A stretch of DNA of 64,000 nucleotides, from assembly GCA_964035545.1 (NCBI GenBank), contig OZ037766.1, forward strand, positions 6,983,722 through 7,047,721. Reading direction: 5' to 3'. The position numbers and the translations under genes are program-made. Of the stretch, positions 13,401-24,605 are shown piece after piece. Positions within the stretch are counted from its first letter, which is position 1; each line of letters begins with the position of its first letter. The stretch comes from Bugula neritina. Lineage: Eukaryota; Bryozoa; Gymnolaemata; Cheilostomatida; Bugulidae. The notes beneath the pieces were generated by a model, which was given only the letters and a program-made list of their open reading frames with translations, made no database searches and was not told where the DNA came from.

Positions 13401-16265
13401 ACAGTGATGTGCCTCTTAAACAAAACCCTGTAAGTAATGGAGTTATGAATAAAAACTATTATTACACATTGACTTTGCAACAATAAACTGGCAGCAGAGA
13501 AGTCATAGCGGCAGCGTACATGGTGAGATGGTGCAATGAGAGGAAGTTGTAGTGCTGCTACTAGCCTGAGCCGTGATTGTAAACAGACTAACTATATTGG
13601 TTGTCGTGGCAACAGCAAAAACAGCATCATTAGCAGTTAAGCACCATGGTTAAAAAATAACTTTCACCACATAAAAGCATAGAAAACATTGAAAGCCAAG
13701 CAACTTAAAGTAAACTTACCTGTACATACAGTAGTTACTATATACTTACCTGTACATACAGTAAGTACTATATACTCACCTGTACATACAGTAAGTACTA
13801 TATACTCACCTGTACATACAGCAAGTACTATATACTCACCTGTACATACAGTAGTTACTATATACTTACCTGTACATACAGTAAGTACTATATACTCACC
13901 TGTACATACAGCAAGTACTATATACTCACCTGTACATACAGCAAGTACTATATACTCACCTGTACACACAAGCAGTCATAATAACTCTGCTCTGAGATAG
14001 AATGCTCCAGACAGCTGGAGTGGTAAAGTGGAAGGCGTAGAGGAAGAGGTTGTTGTTGATGGCGTACAGTACAGACGGAAGAGCAAACATGAGCGAGAGA
14101 GACACTTTCTGAAGAGTATTATCGTTGAGTAGCTGTACGGTGATCAGACACAACTTTAGCAGTTCAGTAGAGAAAACTATCAGAGTCTAAAACAGGAGTC
14201 TATTACAGCTCAAAGTGATAGAACTACTAAGCTAATTCAACAACTCACTAGTCTTCTCAGTGTGTAAAATAATATTAGAGAATTATTAAAAAAGGTAAGC
14301 TGCATGAATTTAGCGGAAGTATTTTTGTCTAGTTGAAAATTTTGTATCAAATGAGTGTTGGAATGAACAGACTGAGATGCTTTACACATATCTGATAACA
14401 GTGACCTAGTCAGCATTAAGTGGTGGCAGCACGGGGCACCTGCACTAACCTGTTTCACAGGATATACGTCATGGTTGTAGTACTTTAAGGCGTAGCTGCA
14501 CATCATTTTACTCAGATCAAGTACGATGAATAATATGACATAAAGGAGGGTCTCTCTCCGTGATTTTACCTATCAGCAGTATGTTATATAACATTATATC
14601 AATATATAATTACATCAATATATCATATCAATATATTAATAATCATTATATTTTTATATCATTATACTACTTACTATATTGTACCAGTATATTATTATAC
14701 AACTAAATCAATAAATTAACATATTATTTTTCTTAATACATTGGTACATCGTTGTATAAATATTCTCACCATCTTTCATCGTAACTGTTTTAGTCGCTGC
14801 GGGCAACAGGCATTGTATAAATATATCAATCTATTGATGTATCAGCATATCATTAGATCAATAGCTAATATATATTTATATTAACATATACGAGTATTTA
14901 AACTAATATATACACATGCTGCACAACATACATCTTGACATAATGATGTCAGATTAGAACATTGTTTCACATATCTTTAGTGAGCTTCAACTATAACTTT
15001 TCAAAATAAATGTGCAAACAGTATAATTTCATCTCAAGCACTTATATAAACTCAACTGATAAGTGCCAGTGTAATTTTATATGAAAAACATACTAGTATT
15101 AGACAACTGTTGCTATGACTGAAACTATTTGTTCAACAGACATGCATAACTACCTCTCGGTCTAAAGTTACAGCAGCCAATGACTTTTCAGCTCCATTTA
15201 AGGTTATCTCACTTGCACCTGTCTAATAAAGGTATTGAATAAATGAGACTGATAGTTGAACATATGCAACTTCATAACAATTGATTATACTTAATTCAAA
15301 TATTACAGCTAACTTATCCAAATTGCATGTTTGAATAAAAAACATGTGACGCAAATAAAAGATAAACACTTTCCTGTTGAAGTAAATGTTGTAAATGTTG
15401 CAAATCGGAAACAATATAATTTTCTCGAAAACAAATATACCTACTTACACTAAAACAAAGATATTTTAAAAGCAAATTGTATCTAGTTAATTTTTTAGTC
15501 AAGATATACAACTTTGAAAGATTAAACTAAAGAATGTGGTGGTACATATTCTTTGGGCAAATTTAGCTGTTTACACATAAACCCTTTTGCTAAATAAGTC
15601 ACTATTTTAGTGGGTATATATCCATATTAGTTATTTGATCTGGTTAGCCAACAACAAACGCATAAAAACAAACTCGTAAAATGTTATAAATCATATATTT
15701 ATATATTACATATAGAAAGAACACACATGTTAGTATATTGGCTGCCTTAATCTTGGTTAACCGTGTATACCTTACAACGAATATAGCTAAAATAAATTTA
15801 ACATTTGTTCCAATATGAAAAAATAAAATTCTCTTGCATATACGTACAGTTGCGGCATTTGATTAGTGTGCAAGAAAATCAGAATGATTAAATTACAATG
15901 AAGCTAGTGCTCATGAAACTAAATGTGCATACTTTTTATCAGCCATAATTAAATATATCTTATAATTTATTGAGATAGTTGCTAACGAAAAATAATTGTT
16001 ATTCAACCTTGCGTTTAATAATTGGCATACTATGTTAAAACGATTAAAAATTTAACAGATTTATTTAGCAACTTTAACCCACTACTAAATGCATTCTTTA
16101 ACTTAATTTATAAAAATAATGAAAAAATTGAATAATACAAAAGAAGTATGTGAAATGACATGGTAAACTATCTACTGACATAACAAACATTTCAGAGCAA
16201 ATGAAAATTAAGTTACATACCTTTTTGTCGGTTGCAACAAAAATTGCTTCAGAATTGGTTGACAT
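10495..16265 (-). CDS. Nucleotide-sugar transporter, SLC35A family (A4/A5-like)
   Basis: Nine exons on the minus strand: 16221-16265, 15154-15222, 14450-14569, 13960-14186, 13250-13427, 12263-12479, 11323-11448, 10750-10848, 10495-10571; 1158 nt, about 385 residues, ATG at 16265, TAG at 10495-10497. All junctions are GT-AG and phase-consistent. The protein is a multi-pass membrane protein. SLC35 hallmarks seen are ALPSVLYAINNNLFLYA, the KRHITVLQWFALLLL segment, SGLVTAAVIKKLDNIVK, and the last hydrophobic span KYAIALVLVLIAIGLYERK. Family members exchange UDP-sugars or CMP-sialic acid for the monophosphate across the Golgi or ER membrane; the substrate here cannot be read. A Ser/Thr/Ala-rich stretch (about residues 248-283) is inserted after EYLFKNDKRSF...FYVMEV. 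Exon 4's donor and exon 6's acceptor are each embedded in a minisatellite that repeats the splice site (see findings), so the exact exon 6 start could be up to 24 codons earlier. Confidence 0.87.
10880..10897. repeat. Target-site duplication of SINE copy, left
   Basis: The 18-bp sequence TAATATTACATTATATTA recurs exactly at 11104-11121 and brackets the SINE. Confidence 0.85.
10898..11103 (-). mobile_element. tRNA-derived SINE, copy 1
   Basis: The tRNA-like head is at the right end on the minus strand. It has an A-box-like GGTCTACGGGTTAGAGCG and a B box GGTTCGAATCC (seen as GGATTCGAACC on +). The body shares CATCACCAATGGTCTTT and a GTGAGAAACCCCTGAT-type block with the copies at 27258, 30380 and 45905. 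The 3' end is GCGTGAG followed by a run of T rather than A. A perfect 18-bp direct repeat flanks it. It lies in transporter intron 7. Confidence 0.85.
11104..11121. repeat. Target-site duplication of SINE copy, right
   Basis: Exact copy of the 18 bp at 10880-10897. Confidence 0.85.
11468..11678. repeat. Minisatellite, about 20-bp unit, in transporter intron 6
   Basis: About ten variant copies built on CACCAGTAAGC and CCCTCTA, ending roughly 20 bp from the 3' splice site of exon 7. On the minus strand each copy contains TGTAGAGG. The array stays open in the exon frame, but its AG positions do not match the upstream exon phase, so it probably does not supply usable acceptors. Confidence 0.85.
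12476..12563. repeat. 24-bp minisatellite carrying the exon 6 3' splice site (four copies)
   Basis: Four units repeat, in sense orientation, TTTTAAAG|TACCTGTT, the intron end plus exon start of transporter exon 6. Candidate acceptors fall at 12480, 12504, 12528 and 12552. The 24-nt period keeps frame, and each extra unit would add eight residues (YLLCHILK type). Confidence 0.9.
13719..13960. repeat. 30-bp minisatellite carrying the exon 4 5' splice site (nine donors)
   Basis: Eight 30-bp units follow the true exon 4 end. In sense orientation each carries TGTACAG|GTGAGT or TGTACAG|GTAAGT. Variant order suggests a four-unit block that was itself duplicated (the GTAGTT variant recurs 120 bp apart). 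Only the first donor keeps the reading frame open: the exon frame meets TGA at once beyond it. Confidence 0.95.
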
Positions 16266-16497
16266 GGTATCTCAGCTATCAGGCTATTATTTGTCTACAT
16301 AGCCATTGGGTGTCTACAACTAAATGAAACCAGTCTATTAACACTTGAACCAAACACATTCAAAAGGAAAAATATTCCTAGTAAATTCATTGCAGTAAAC
16401 TTTTAATATTGCAGAAAAATGAAAAAAATTAAGCTGTTAGAGTAAAACTTTAAAACAAAAAATTTAAAGTGATTGTTTTACCAATATAATAAACTTA
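16266..16497. other. Upstream flank of the SLC35 gene
   Basis: This should hold the 5' UTR and promoter of the minus-strand transporter. No core promoter motif is convincing. Confidence 0.3.
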
Positions 16498-17478
16498 GTA
16501 CTACTACTACTACTAGTAGTAGTACATCCACTATTACTAGCACTAGTAGACGTAGGTAGTACTACTAGTAGTAGTAATCGTAAGACGTAAGTAAAGTATT
16601 TCTAGTACTATTATTATTAGTATTAATATTATTATTTATTATTAGTATAACTGTCAGTATAAGTATTAGTATTACTATTAATTACTCATTCTATTACTAT
16701 TAGTATTAGTGGTAGTATTAGTATTACCTTTAGTTTTACTAATACTAGTACTATCAGTATTAGTATAACTATAAGTATAAGAATATTACATTTATTATTA
16801 GTATTACTAATAGTAAATGTAATATTCTTATACTTATTAGTATTACTATTAGTAGTATTACTATTAGTACTACATTACACTTACAGTGAAGTCAGTGATT
16901 ACACTTTACAGTTACTATTACTATTAGTATTAGTATAACTATAAATATTACATTAGAGTTAGACTACATCAGACTCAGTCTGAGTCTCAGACTGAGACTT
17001 AAAGTTACTGTTTGTGATTATTAAAGCATTGCTATTAGTATTACTATTGGAGTATTAGTATTACTATTAGTATTACTATTAGTATTAGTTTAAGTTATTA
17101 CTATTAATATTAGTAATTAAACTTTTAGTAAAACTAAATGTACTTTGTAGGCTAATTACTATTAACAATACTAATTACTAATTAGTAATTACTATAACAT
17201 TAACTATTACTATTAGTATTACTATTACTATTAGTATTACTATTAGTATTACTATTAGTATTACTATTAGTATTAGTTTAAGTTATTACTATTAATATCA
17301 GTAATTAAACTTTTAGTAAAACTAAATGTACTTTGTAGGCTAATTACTATTAACAATACTAATTACTAATTAGTAATTACTATAACATTAACTATTACTA
17401 TTAGTATTACTATTAGTATTAGTATTACTATTAGTATTAGTATTACTATTAGTATTAGTATTACTATTACTACTACAT
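16498..17478. repeat. TAG/TAT-rich satellite with a 188-bp tandem duplication
   Basis: An imperfect hexanucleotide-type array (TATTAG, TATTAC and variants) with runs of ACTACT/AGTAGT that can fold back. Within it, a non-repetitive core containing AAACTAAATGTACTTTGTAG occurs twice, offset by 188 bp (near 17131 and 17319). Confidence 0.9.
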
Positions 17479-19365
17479 TTATTCATACTTTTTAATTTTA
17501 GGTATTATTTATAACCATAATAATAAGTAAAAGCTAGAGTTATACTTATAACTTATGAGTATAATAATAATAATATTTATGATAGTGAATAGCAATAACC
17601 AATAACTTGTTTTGTAAGGAACCCTGTAAATTTAAAACGGTAGCCTGTAGGGCGTAGGCTGTGACATGGTAAAAAGTCACATGAAGGAGCACTGAATTAT
17701 TGGTCACTGAGTGCATTGTTTTGGGGGCGGCGAGGTTGGAGTTCGGCCAGCGAATGTGTTTACAATTACAGTACGTGGTAACTCCAAACTTGATGCTGTC
17801 TCTAGCGATATTTAAGCAGAAACTGTTTAAAAAAATTAGAACTGGTCTAGTAAAACTCGCTTTGTTAGCCACTATTGAAATAAACAGTATGTGCCATTTC
17901 AATAAATTATTCTGTGTTTTATCTATTAAAATATAACTTTAGGGAGTTTTAATCTAATTTTAATTTTAGTAGGTTCAGCCTAATGACCCATCAGTTCTAC
18001 AGTTAAGCCAGAGGCTCGATTAAACCTAAACCTAAGGAAGATAACTCCATTATCAATAAAATCTTGCGTTTCTGGTTGCAAAATGCCATATTGCACTTTG
18101 TAATGTTTACATCCCAGAAAACTATAAAGCCAATCATTTTGCACCATCAATAATGCATGTTGAAAGAAATGGCTAATGATTTTGATGCATACTTCTATAA
18201 CTAACATGATAGATTGTTTATATTATATAAACTAGCTACAGTACTAGACATCGTATTATATATAGTAGTTATTAAGATTAAATATTATTATTATGTAATT
18301 GTAGTCTATTAGTTGGCAATTAGCAAGTAAGCACACCTTTAAGTTATATCACAGTCAATAGGTCTATAAAACCAGGTTAAACTTATGAAATACCTAATCA
18401 TGGTCGTGTATATTATTTCTACCAAAGGTGATGCAGTAGTATTAAATTTAGTTGTATTTCAATTTCATTTTAATTGTTTGTTTATATATCACTAATTGTT
18501 AGCTTTTTGAATACAACTACCACATTCTTGTTTATTTTAAAATGCAATTTAATCAGATAAGTAAAAATAACACTTAAAAGATATTTTAGCTACAGCAGAC
18601 CTTAATAAAAATTGAAAAAATATATCAGCAGATGGCGGTATTGGGAAAAAAGCCAATGATGCGAAACTAAAAATCAAGCCATTGTATGTTGAATATTTCA
18701 GAAATAGCTGTCCTATACCCATGCTCACTTCTAAAACTGTGTATGAGCATGTTTTATTCATCCCTGCTTATCTCCCCCCCCCCTCCCATAAGCATTGAAT
18801 AAATCATGATAATGCATAAAATATCTGGAAATATGGTAACATGATGCATACATGGCATCTATATAATTATGTAACAAACTCTACAGATTACATGTTTGCA
18901 ATGATAAGTTGTATTTTATACCAAGAACTACATATTTGACAGTTGGCCTACTACTACAGATCTGTTAGGTTTGTGTTTAATACAGTGCTCAACTTAGTAT
19001 ATAAGCCAGCAAAATCTGCAAAGTGTAAACCTTCAAATTTATAGTTTCACAGGTACCTGGTTCAGGTGTAATCAGATAGCCTTTAACATAGTATATGGCC
19101 TGCAGTGGTTGTTCATTAATTTGCTGAGAAGTTGCAGCCAAGCAATAGCCATAAACACTACTGGGATTACGCAATAACTAGTTACAAGACTACTGCAGAT
19201 ACTATACTGCACTGTGTTGAACAACATGAGCAATTGCAGATAAATTAGAGAGTAAGTTGCTTGTTGAATCGAAATGTAAATATCATAAGTAATTAAAAGA
19301 AGAGGAAGCTGTGAACTAATGAGATAATAACACTAGCTCAGTGGAGTTTACAACAGTTTAAGCTG
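17479..19365. other. Intergenic, no recognised gene
   Basis: Open frames up to 118 residues occur (for example 17546-17902 minus) but show no domain, no splice-consistent neighbours and ordinary AT-rich composition. A C-run lies near 18775. The last part should contain the promoter of the ShKT gene at 19366. Confidence 0.5.
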
Positions 19366-22300
19366 ATGGCAGGCAACAAAATGCTGCAGCTGCTTATTTT
19401 CGAAGCGATGGTATGTTATTATTATTTTCATTTTAATCAAAACTCAGCAAAAAAGTCAAATTTTGTTGTATCAATTTTTCATAGCTGTTAATTAAAACCC
19501 AAAGCATAGATTATGCTTATCTTTTAGGCTTTTATTTCTTATAAGATTAAATGAACTTTTATGTAATGTTTTTATTTAGCTAGTAAATTTGTTTTGTAGA
19601 CTGTAATTCTGTTAGCAACTGCTCAAACCAAAGGTATGAACTTTATAATGTTCCATTGCTTTGTACATCATGCAAGGTCTATGCAGGTATGAAGTATGTA
19701 AGTTTTTCAATGAATAAAATCCAAGTTTTATTCTTTGAAACTCGTATATTGATAGAGTAAACATTACATGGCTCGTGATAATATTGGGCCAATATGTTAA
19801 TAATTAGAAATCATTTATTCATGGCTTTAGTAACAAGAAATTTTTGAGGTCGACTTTATAAGAATATAATGTAAGTTAATACAAATGGATAGATCTTTAG
19901 CGACGTTAGAGGGATATGATAGTGGAAACAGTTAAGCTTGAATTTAAAGAAAATTAAAAAAAATTTGATAACTGACTGGTTTAGTGTGCTCCTCCACACA
20001 CCCATAGTTTGAAATTCTCAAGAAAATACAACATTTTTGCTATAGTTTTAATCTAGAATAAATACTCTTCTCAATTTCCTCTTTACTGCACCTACCTTGA
20101 TTTAATGAGATATGCATCCATGCAGGGATTTAAACTAAACAGCTTTTAAGCTACAATTATATTATTTTGAAAAATATGTTGACTTGCTTTAGCTATCAAG
20201 TCCTCACCTATCTCTGGCTGTTCAGCTCGAGTAGCGGCTTTGCACTAGCAAATGTATAATATTTAATACTTAAAGTAGTTCTGAGATTTGCTTAAATACA
20301 TCTATCAAACTAATATTATACTCGTAGGAGGCACTATAACAACCACATCGGCACCATGTGCAGATAAAGATCCACACTGCAGAGAGTGGGCTGCGGTGGG
20401 CCAGTGCACAGGCTCGTCTGATTATATTGAAAACACCTGTGGCTACAGTTGTGGCTTCTGCACCCCAGGTGAGACTATTCCCATCCAATACTATTTCCAT
20501 AATATGATTCGATTAAAAGGATCTCATACAAGTTAGTTGGAACGTTTACACTCATCTCGACTCTGCATGAGAAGGTTGAATGGCACCAAAAGCTTTCAGG
20601 AACAACTAAATTCTTTGAGGAAATTTTCCAACAGAACTATGAAAAACTCAAACTGTTTTATGTCTAATTTTTAGAAGCTTTCTTGCTATATTGACTGACA
20701 AAGCTCCATCCTTATAACATGCCAGCCGCCATATTATGCTAAAGTTTGCTAAACAATTAAAAATTGATATAATAATGTAGTTTAGTTGTTTAAAACCTAT
20801 AGGCTAAAAATAACCTTCAGTCTTCAATTTAAAACTATACAAAGATTTAAATGATTCAATTAACTTTAAGCCAATCACAGATAGAGTTACAGCCGGCTTA
20901 GTGAAAAAGGTGAGAAAGATGATTTTATAAGCATACAAAGACAGTGCCTTAAATTTTCCAAAGCTGCAAATCTGTCATTTTATTTATGATCTATTGCTTA
21001 TTTATTGTAGCAGAATTTAAAATACTTTATAAATATTTATAACTTAAAATACTCTATAAACATATATAATTTGAAATATTCTCTATAAATATTTATAACT
21101 TAGGATATTCTATAAATATTTATAATTTAGAGGGAGAAGTTCAAGCGCCAGACAACCTGTGTGTAGACCTAGACTCAGAATGTTGGAGGAACTTAGTAAA
21201 TGGAACTTGTATTACAGATTATCCATTGTATGTGATGCATAACTGTAAATACACTTGCGGCTACTGTCCAAGTACGTATCAATTGTAAAGATAGATATTC
21301 TGCTTACATTTATAACTTAAGGTTTTAAATAGTATACTTCTTTAAAGATGACAAAAACAAACGTTGAAAATATGCATTTCAAATGCTTTACACTTTCAAT
21401 CCTATTTTTTTAATTGAGATTCATTACAAAAATACAAATTCTAAAAATGTATGGTTTCAGTTTGAAATCCAAATAGTTTTTAATCAGTATATTGTTTGTA
21501 GCCAACAATTCAGAGCCAATTTGAATAACTTCAATTACAAGGTCTATAGACAACATGTTAAAAATATATAACAGAAATTTTAGCTTGTTACTGTACAGTT
21601 GAATTTAATGCATTTGCTACAGTTTTAAACATGCTTATAATTGTTACTTCACCATAACTCTTCACTTTATCTTCTTATCTCTCACCAAAACTCAAAATGG
21701 TTTTATCGATTAGAAACAACATTGTTGAAAAGTCATAATTTATCATAATTTGGTAGCTATACATAAATAAAGGGCATAAGAACAAAACATTACTTATTTT
21801 TAGCCAAAATCTAATCTGCGAGAAGCAATAAATAATGGTACATGTTACTAATTAGATATAAACAAGCATATATATTAAATAAGTACAACAAACATGAAAA
21901 AGTAACTTCATAATGAGAAAATATAAATTATATGCTTTTACAATGAATATAAACTTAGTATGATTTTGTTCATCGGTAAAGTTGCCTATGCATGCGATCT
22001 ATTGCAGGTGTTTTTCTCATAAACATGACATAGGCATAAGTTTATTACATAATATTCATGCCATGTATTTGCTGCTCAGCTGTGAGCGAGACTGCTGTCA
22101 TTTCTGACATTGTGCCAAAAGATAGTTGTGAGGATACAAGCATATACTGTGCAGAGTGGGCAGGGGATGGGGAGTGTGAGACTAACCCGATGTTTATGAT
22201 GAAGAACTGCACTAAGACATGTGGTGTTTGTCCTGCAGGTACCATGTCATGTAAATATTATACTGCATGTGTCGAACAATAGTTTTATAATACAATGTAA

Positions 22301-22820
22301 TATGAGTATACTATAATATTATATATTATAATATAATAGGATATAAAACCTGATATATTATAAAATAATATCATATAATGATATGAGATAAAATAATACA
22401 ATATAATGAAATATATAATAGTATCATATGATATTATATAGCATAATGTGTTGTAATGTAATATAATACGTGAGAAATATATACTAATATATAACATAAT
22501 GCAGTGTAACGCAATGCAGTATGCATGGTATAGCATAACGTAATACAATGTAATGTAATATAAAATGGTATAACATGTTTTAATATCATATATAATTAAC
22601 ACATTAATGGTGTCAGCAAGTTAATATTTACTGTTTTGTAGATGTGTGCTACACATGCTCAGATACATTATTATGTGTGAACACAGTGAGTGAATGTAAC
22701 CAATACTGCCCTAAAGACAACAAATGTGTAGACAGGGTTGTAAACTCCTCCTGTTTGTTAGAGATGCCCTTCTATTGGAGTCTGTTTGCTTCACTACTAG
22801 TAGCATTGCTTCATTACTGA
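19366..22820 (+). CDS. Secreted triple-ShKT protein, probably GPI-anchored
   Basis: Six exons: 19366-19410, 19600-19633, 20328-20468, 21131-21271, 22080-22238, 22642-22820; 699 nt, about 232 residues. The first two exons encode a signal peptide (MAGNKMLQLLIFEAM then TVILLATAQT). Exons 3, 4 and 5, all bounded by phase-1 introns, each encode one ShKT domain with six Cys (for example CADKDPHCREWA...CGYSCGFC, and CEDTSIYCAEWA...CTKTCGVC). The last exon encodes a different seven-Cys segment (CYTCSDTLLC...) and ends in a hydrophobic tail (about residues 215-232, MPFYWSLFASLLVALLHY), typical of a GPI-attachment signal. ShKT modules bind or modulate channels or proteases in various animals. Here there is no catalytic domain, so the role is unknown. 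ShKT3 resembles the ShKT domains of the neighbouring astacins, suggesting shared ancestry. Confidence 0.85.
20040..20103. mobile_element. Partial MITE (right end)
   Basis: Matches the inner and terminal part of the MITE family (TTTAATCTAGAATAAATAC... ending in TGCACCTACCTTG). The left half is not recognised. Confidence 0.5.
22285..22600. repeat. Low-complexity TA/ATAATA stretch
   Basis: Degenerate ATAATATAATG-type sequence fills the last intron of the ShKT gene. Confidence 0.7.
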
Positions 22821-23083
22821 GTAAATAATTATATACTGGACTTAAAATAGTTCCTATTGAGTAATTTGTTTATTACAGACTTAATTTAGTTTAAATATCA
22901 TCTTTTTGAATTAGAGTAGAAAATAAGTATCATTTGGTAACTTTTGTATGCATGGAGAATGTGTTGTACACATTTCCACCAGTATTATCTTACAATTTTT
23001 CATTTACATTAATTGTTTTGTTATTATATTTACATTTATATTACTTATATACTACTTACATATTGTATTGCATGAAATTTACA

Positions 23084-23089
23084 AATAAA
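23084..23089 (+). terminator. Candidate polyadenylation signal of the ShKT gene
   Basis: AATAAA lies 264 nt after the stop codon, followed by T/GT-rich sequence. Confidence 0.5.
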
Positions 23090-24605
23090 GTGTTATGTAA
23101 TTATGCCACATTGCATTTATTATATAAGATAAATATCACAAATTAATCTTATAAATACTAATATACTCCATTGAAGAATGAATAATAATATTATAATTCT
23201 CAAGACCCATTTTACAACATTATGACAAAATACAAAATTTGCCTGCAACTGAGTTACTCATTAATTGACAGAAAAATATTTTTAATTTCAGCAGATTCAC
23301 CTAAATAATGTTTCAAGATATTTGTAAAGTGTTCTACAGTACTGAACTGATTGCATGTACTAGTTAACAGAAAACTTCAGCCACATTTGACATCATCACA
23401 GTGGTAATAAGTATGCCATTGAAGTCCAGTAAGTTATGACAATTAGCTCTTCCATCGAAAAGCTGCCAACAGTAAAACTTACTTGAGTTTTTCAAAAGTA
23501 TAATTTTGTTAAATAAAACCCTATAAAAGCTATTACTTGTTGTATTTATCACATTTTACCAATATAGCAGAAGTAGTTGCTGGTATGTTGAATACATATC
23601 TATCATACATCCCAACTTGATGTTTTTGCCATACAGCATAGAAACATGCTTTAGTTATCTTTTCCTATTTGAACCACAGCAATAAATTAATTGTCTTGTC
23701 ACATATGGAAAGTTGGCTTAATTTCTTAAAACCAACAAGAGGCATCGTACTGAGCTTGTACATAGAGTTTATGAGCATACTTTGAGGATAAACCACTATA
23801 TTCTATAGCTACAGTCAAGCATGATGGAATTTAATAAACTTACAATTATCTACACAAACCCTCTCTAAAAGTAAACAATACAATTTATTGAATTTTTGCA
23901 ACCCTGCTGTTTGTAGCCACCACAATAACATTGTGGATATACTATACAGTTTGTTAATCACACCATACCTTGGAGAATGTCTGTAACATGTCAAACTGAG
24001 TACCTGCGATCACCTGTCAAGGTGGCACTGGATAACGACTGTCATCTTTGTCATATATATATATATATATATATATATAGGACGAAGATTAGTTTTGGGC
24101 ACAAGCAGCTAGATTAAGCACTGGTACCTTTGCTTATAGTTGGTATAAGATAAATATGCTAAGCATGCATATCAGTAGAAAATTCAGCATCAAATTTAGT
24201 TGAGAATAGTTTTTGCTTTTCACCATTGCATATATCCTCGTCCGTAATAATTTTACAAATTGCCAAATGTTGCATGGTAAGCGAATATAATTCCCAATGA
24301 TTAAAACATTCGTTATCACCAGTGGGTGTGTTTATTATTCAATTGTAAATTTAGGTATCCAATTTCCAAACTGTTACTCAAAATGCATGCCAAGTAGAGC
24401 TGCTTTGAAATCAACCAGACACTAACAGCATACCATAAAACTAAATATTTACAAATAAATTGTCATCTACATTTTTAAGATGTGCAAGTTAGCGATTTTA
24501 CAAAATTTTGAGTTCAGTGTGGAGTGACCTTTCACCAGCTCATTCTCATATTTTATTCTGGGATTTACTGCAGAGCAGAGTAAATGGTGACAGCTAGCTT
24601 AAACT
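23090..24605. other. Intergenic, no recognised gene
   Basis: AT-rich. A short (AT)n run is at 24052-24079. The 3' part should contain the promoter of the protease that begins at 24606. Confidence 0.5.

Noticed and set aside
13664-14000. Open frames on both strands through the 30-bp repeats, and a CRISPR-like look
   Set aside because: The period is free of stops by chance in some frames; units are contiguous with no variable spacers, and the repeats are explained as copies of the exon 4 splice donor.
17546-17902. 118-codon open frame on the minus strand
   Set aside because: No domain, no plausible neighbouring exons and AT-rich composition.
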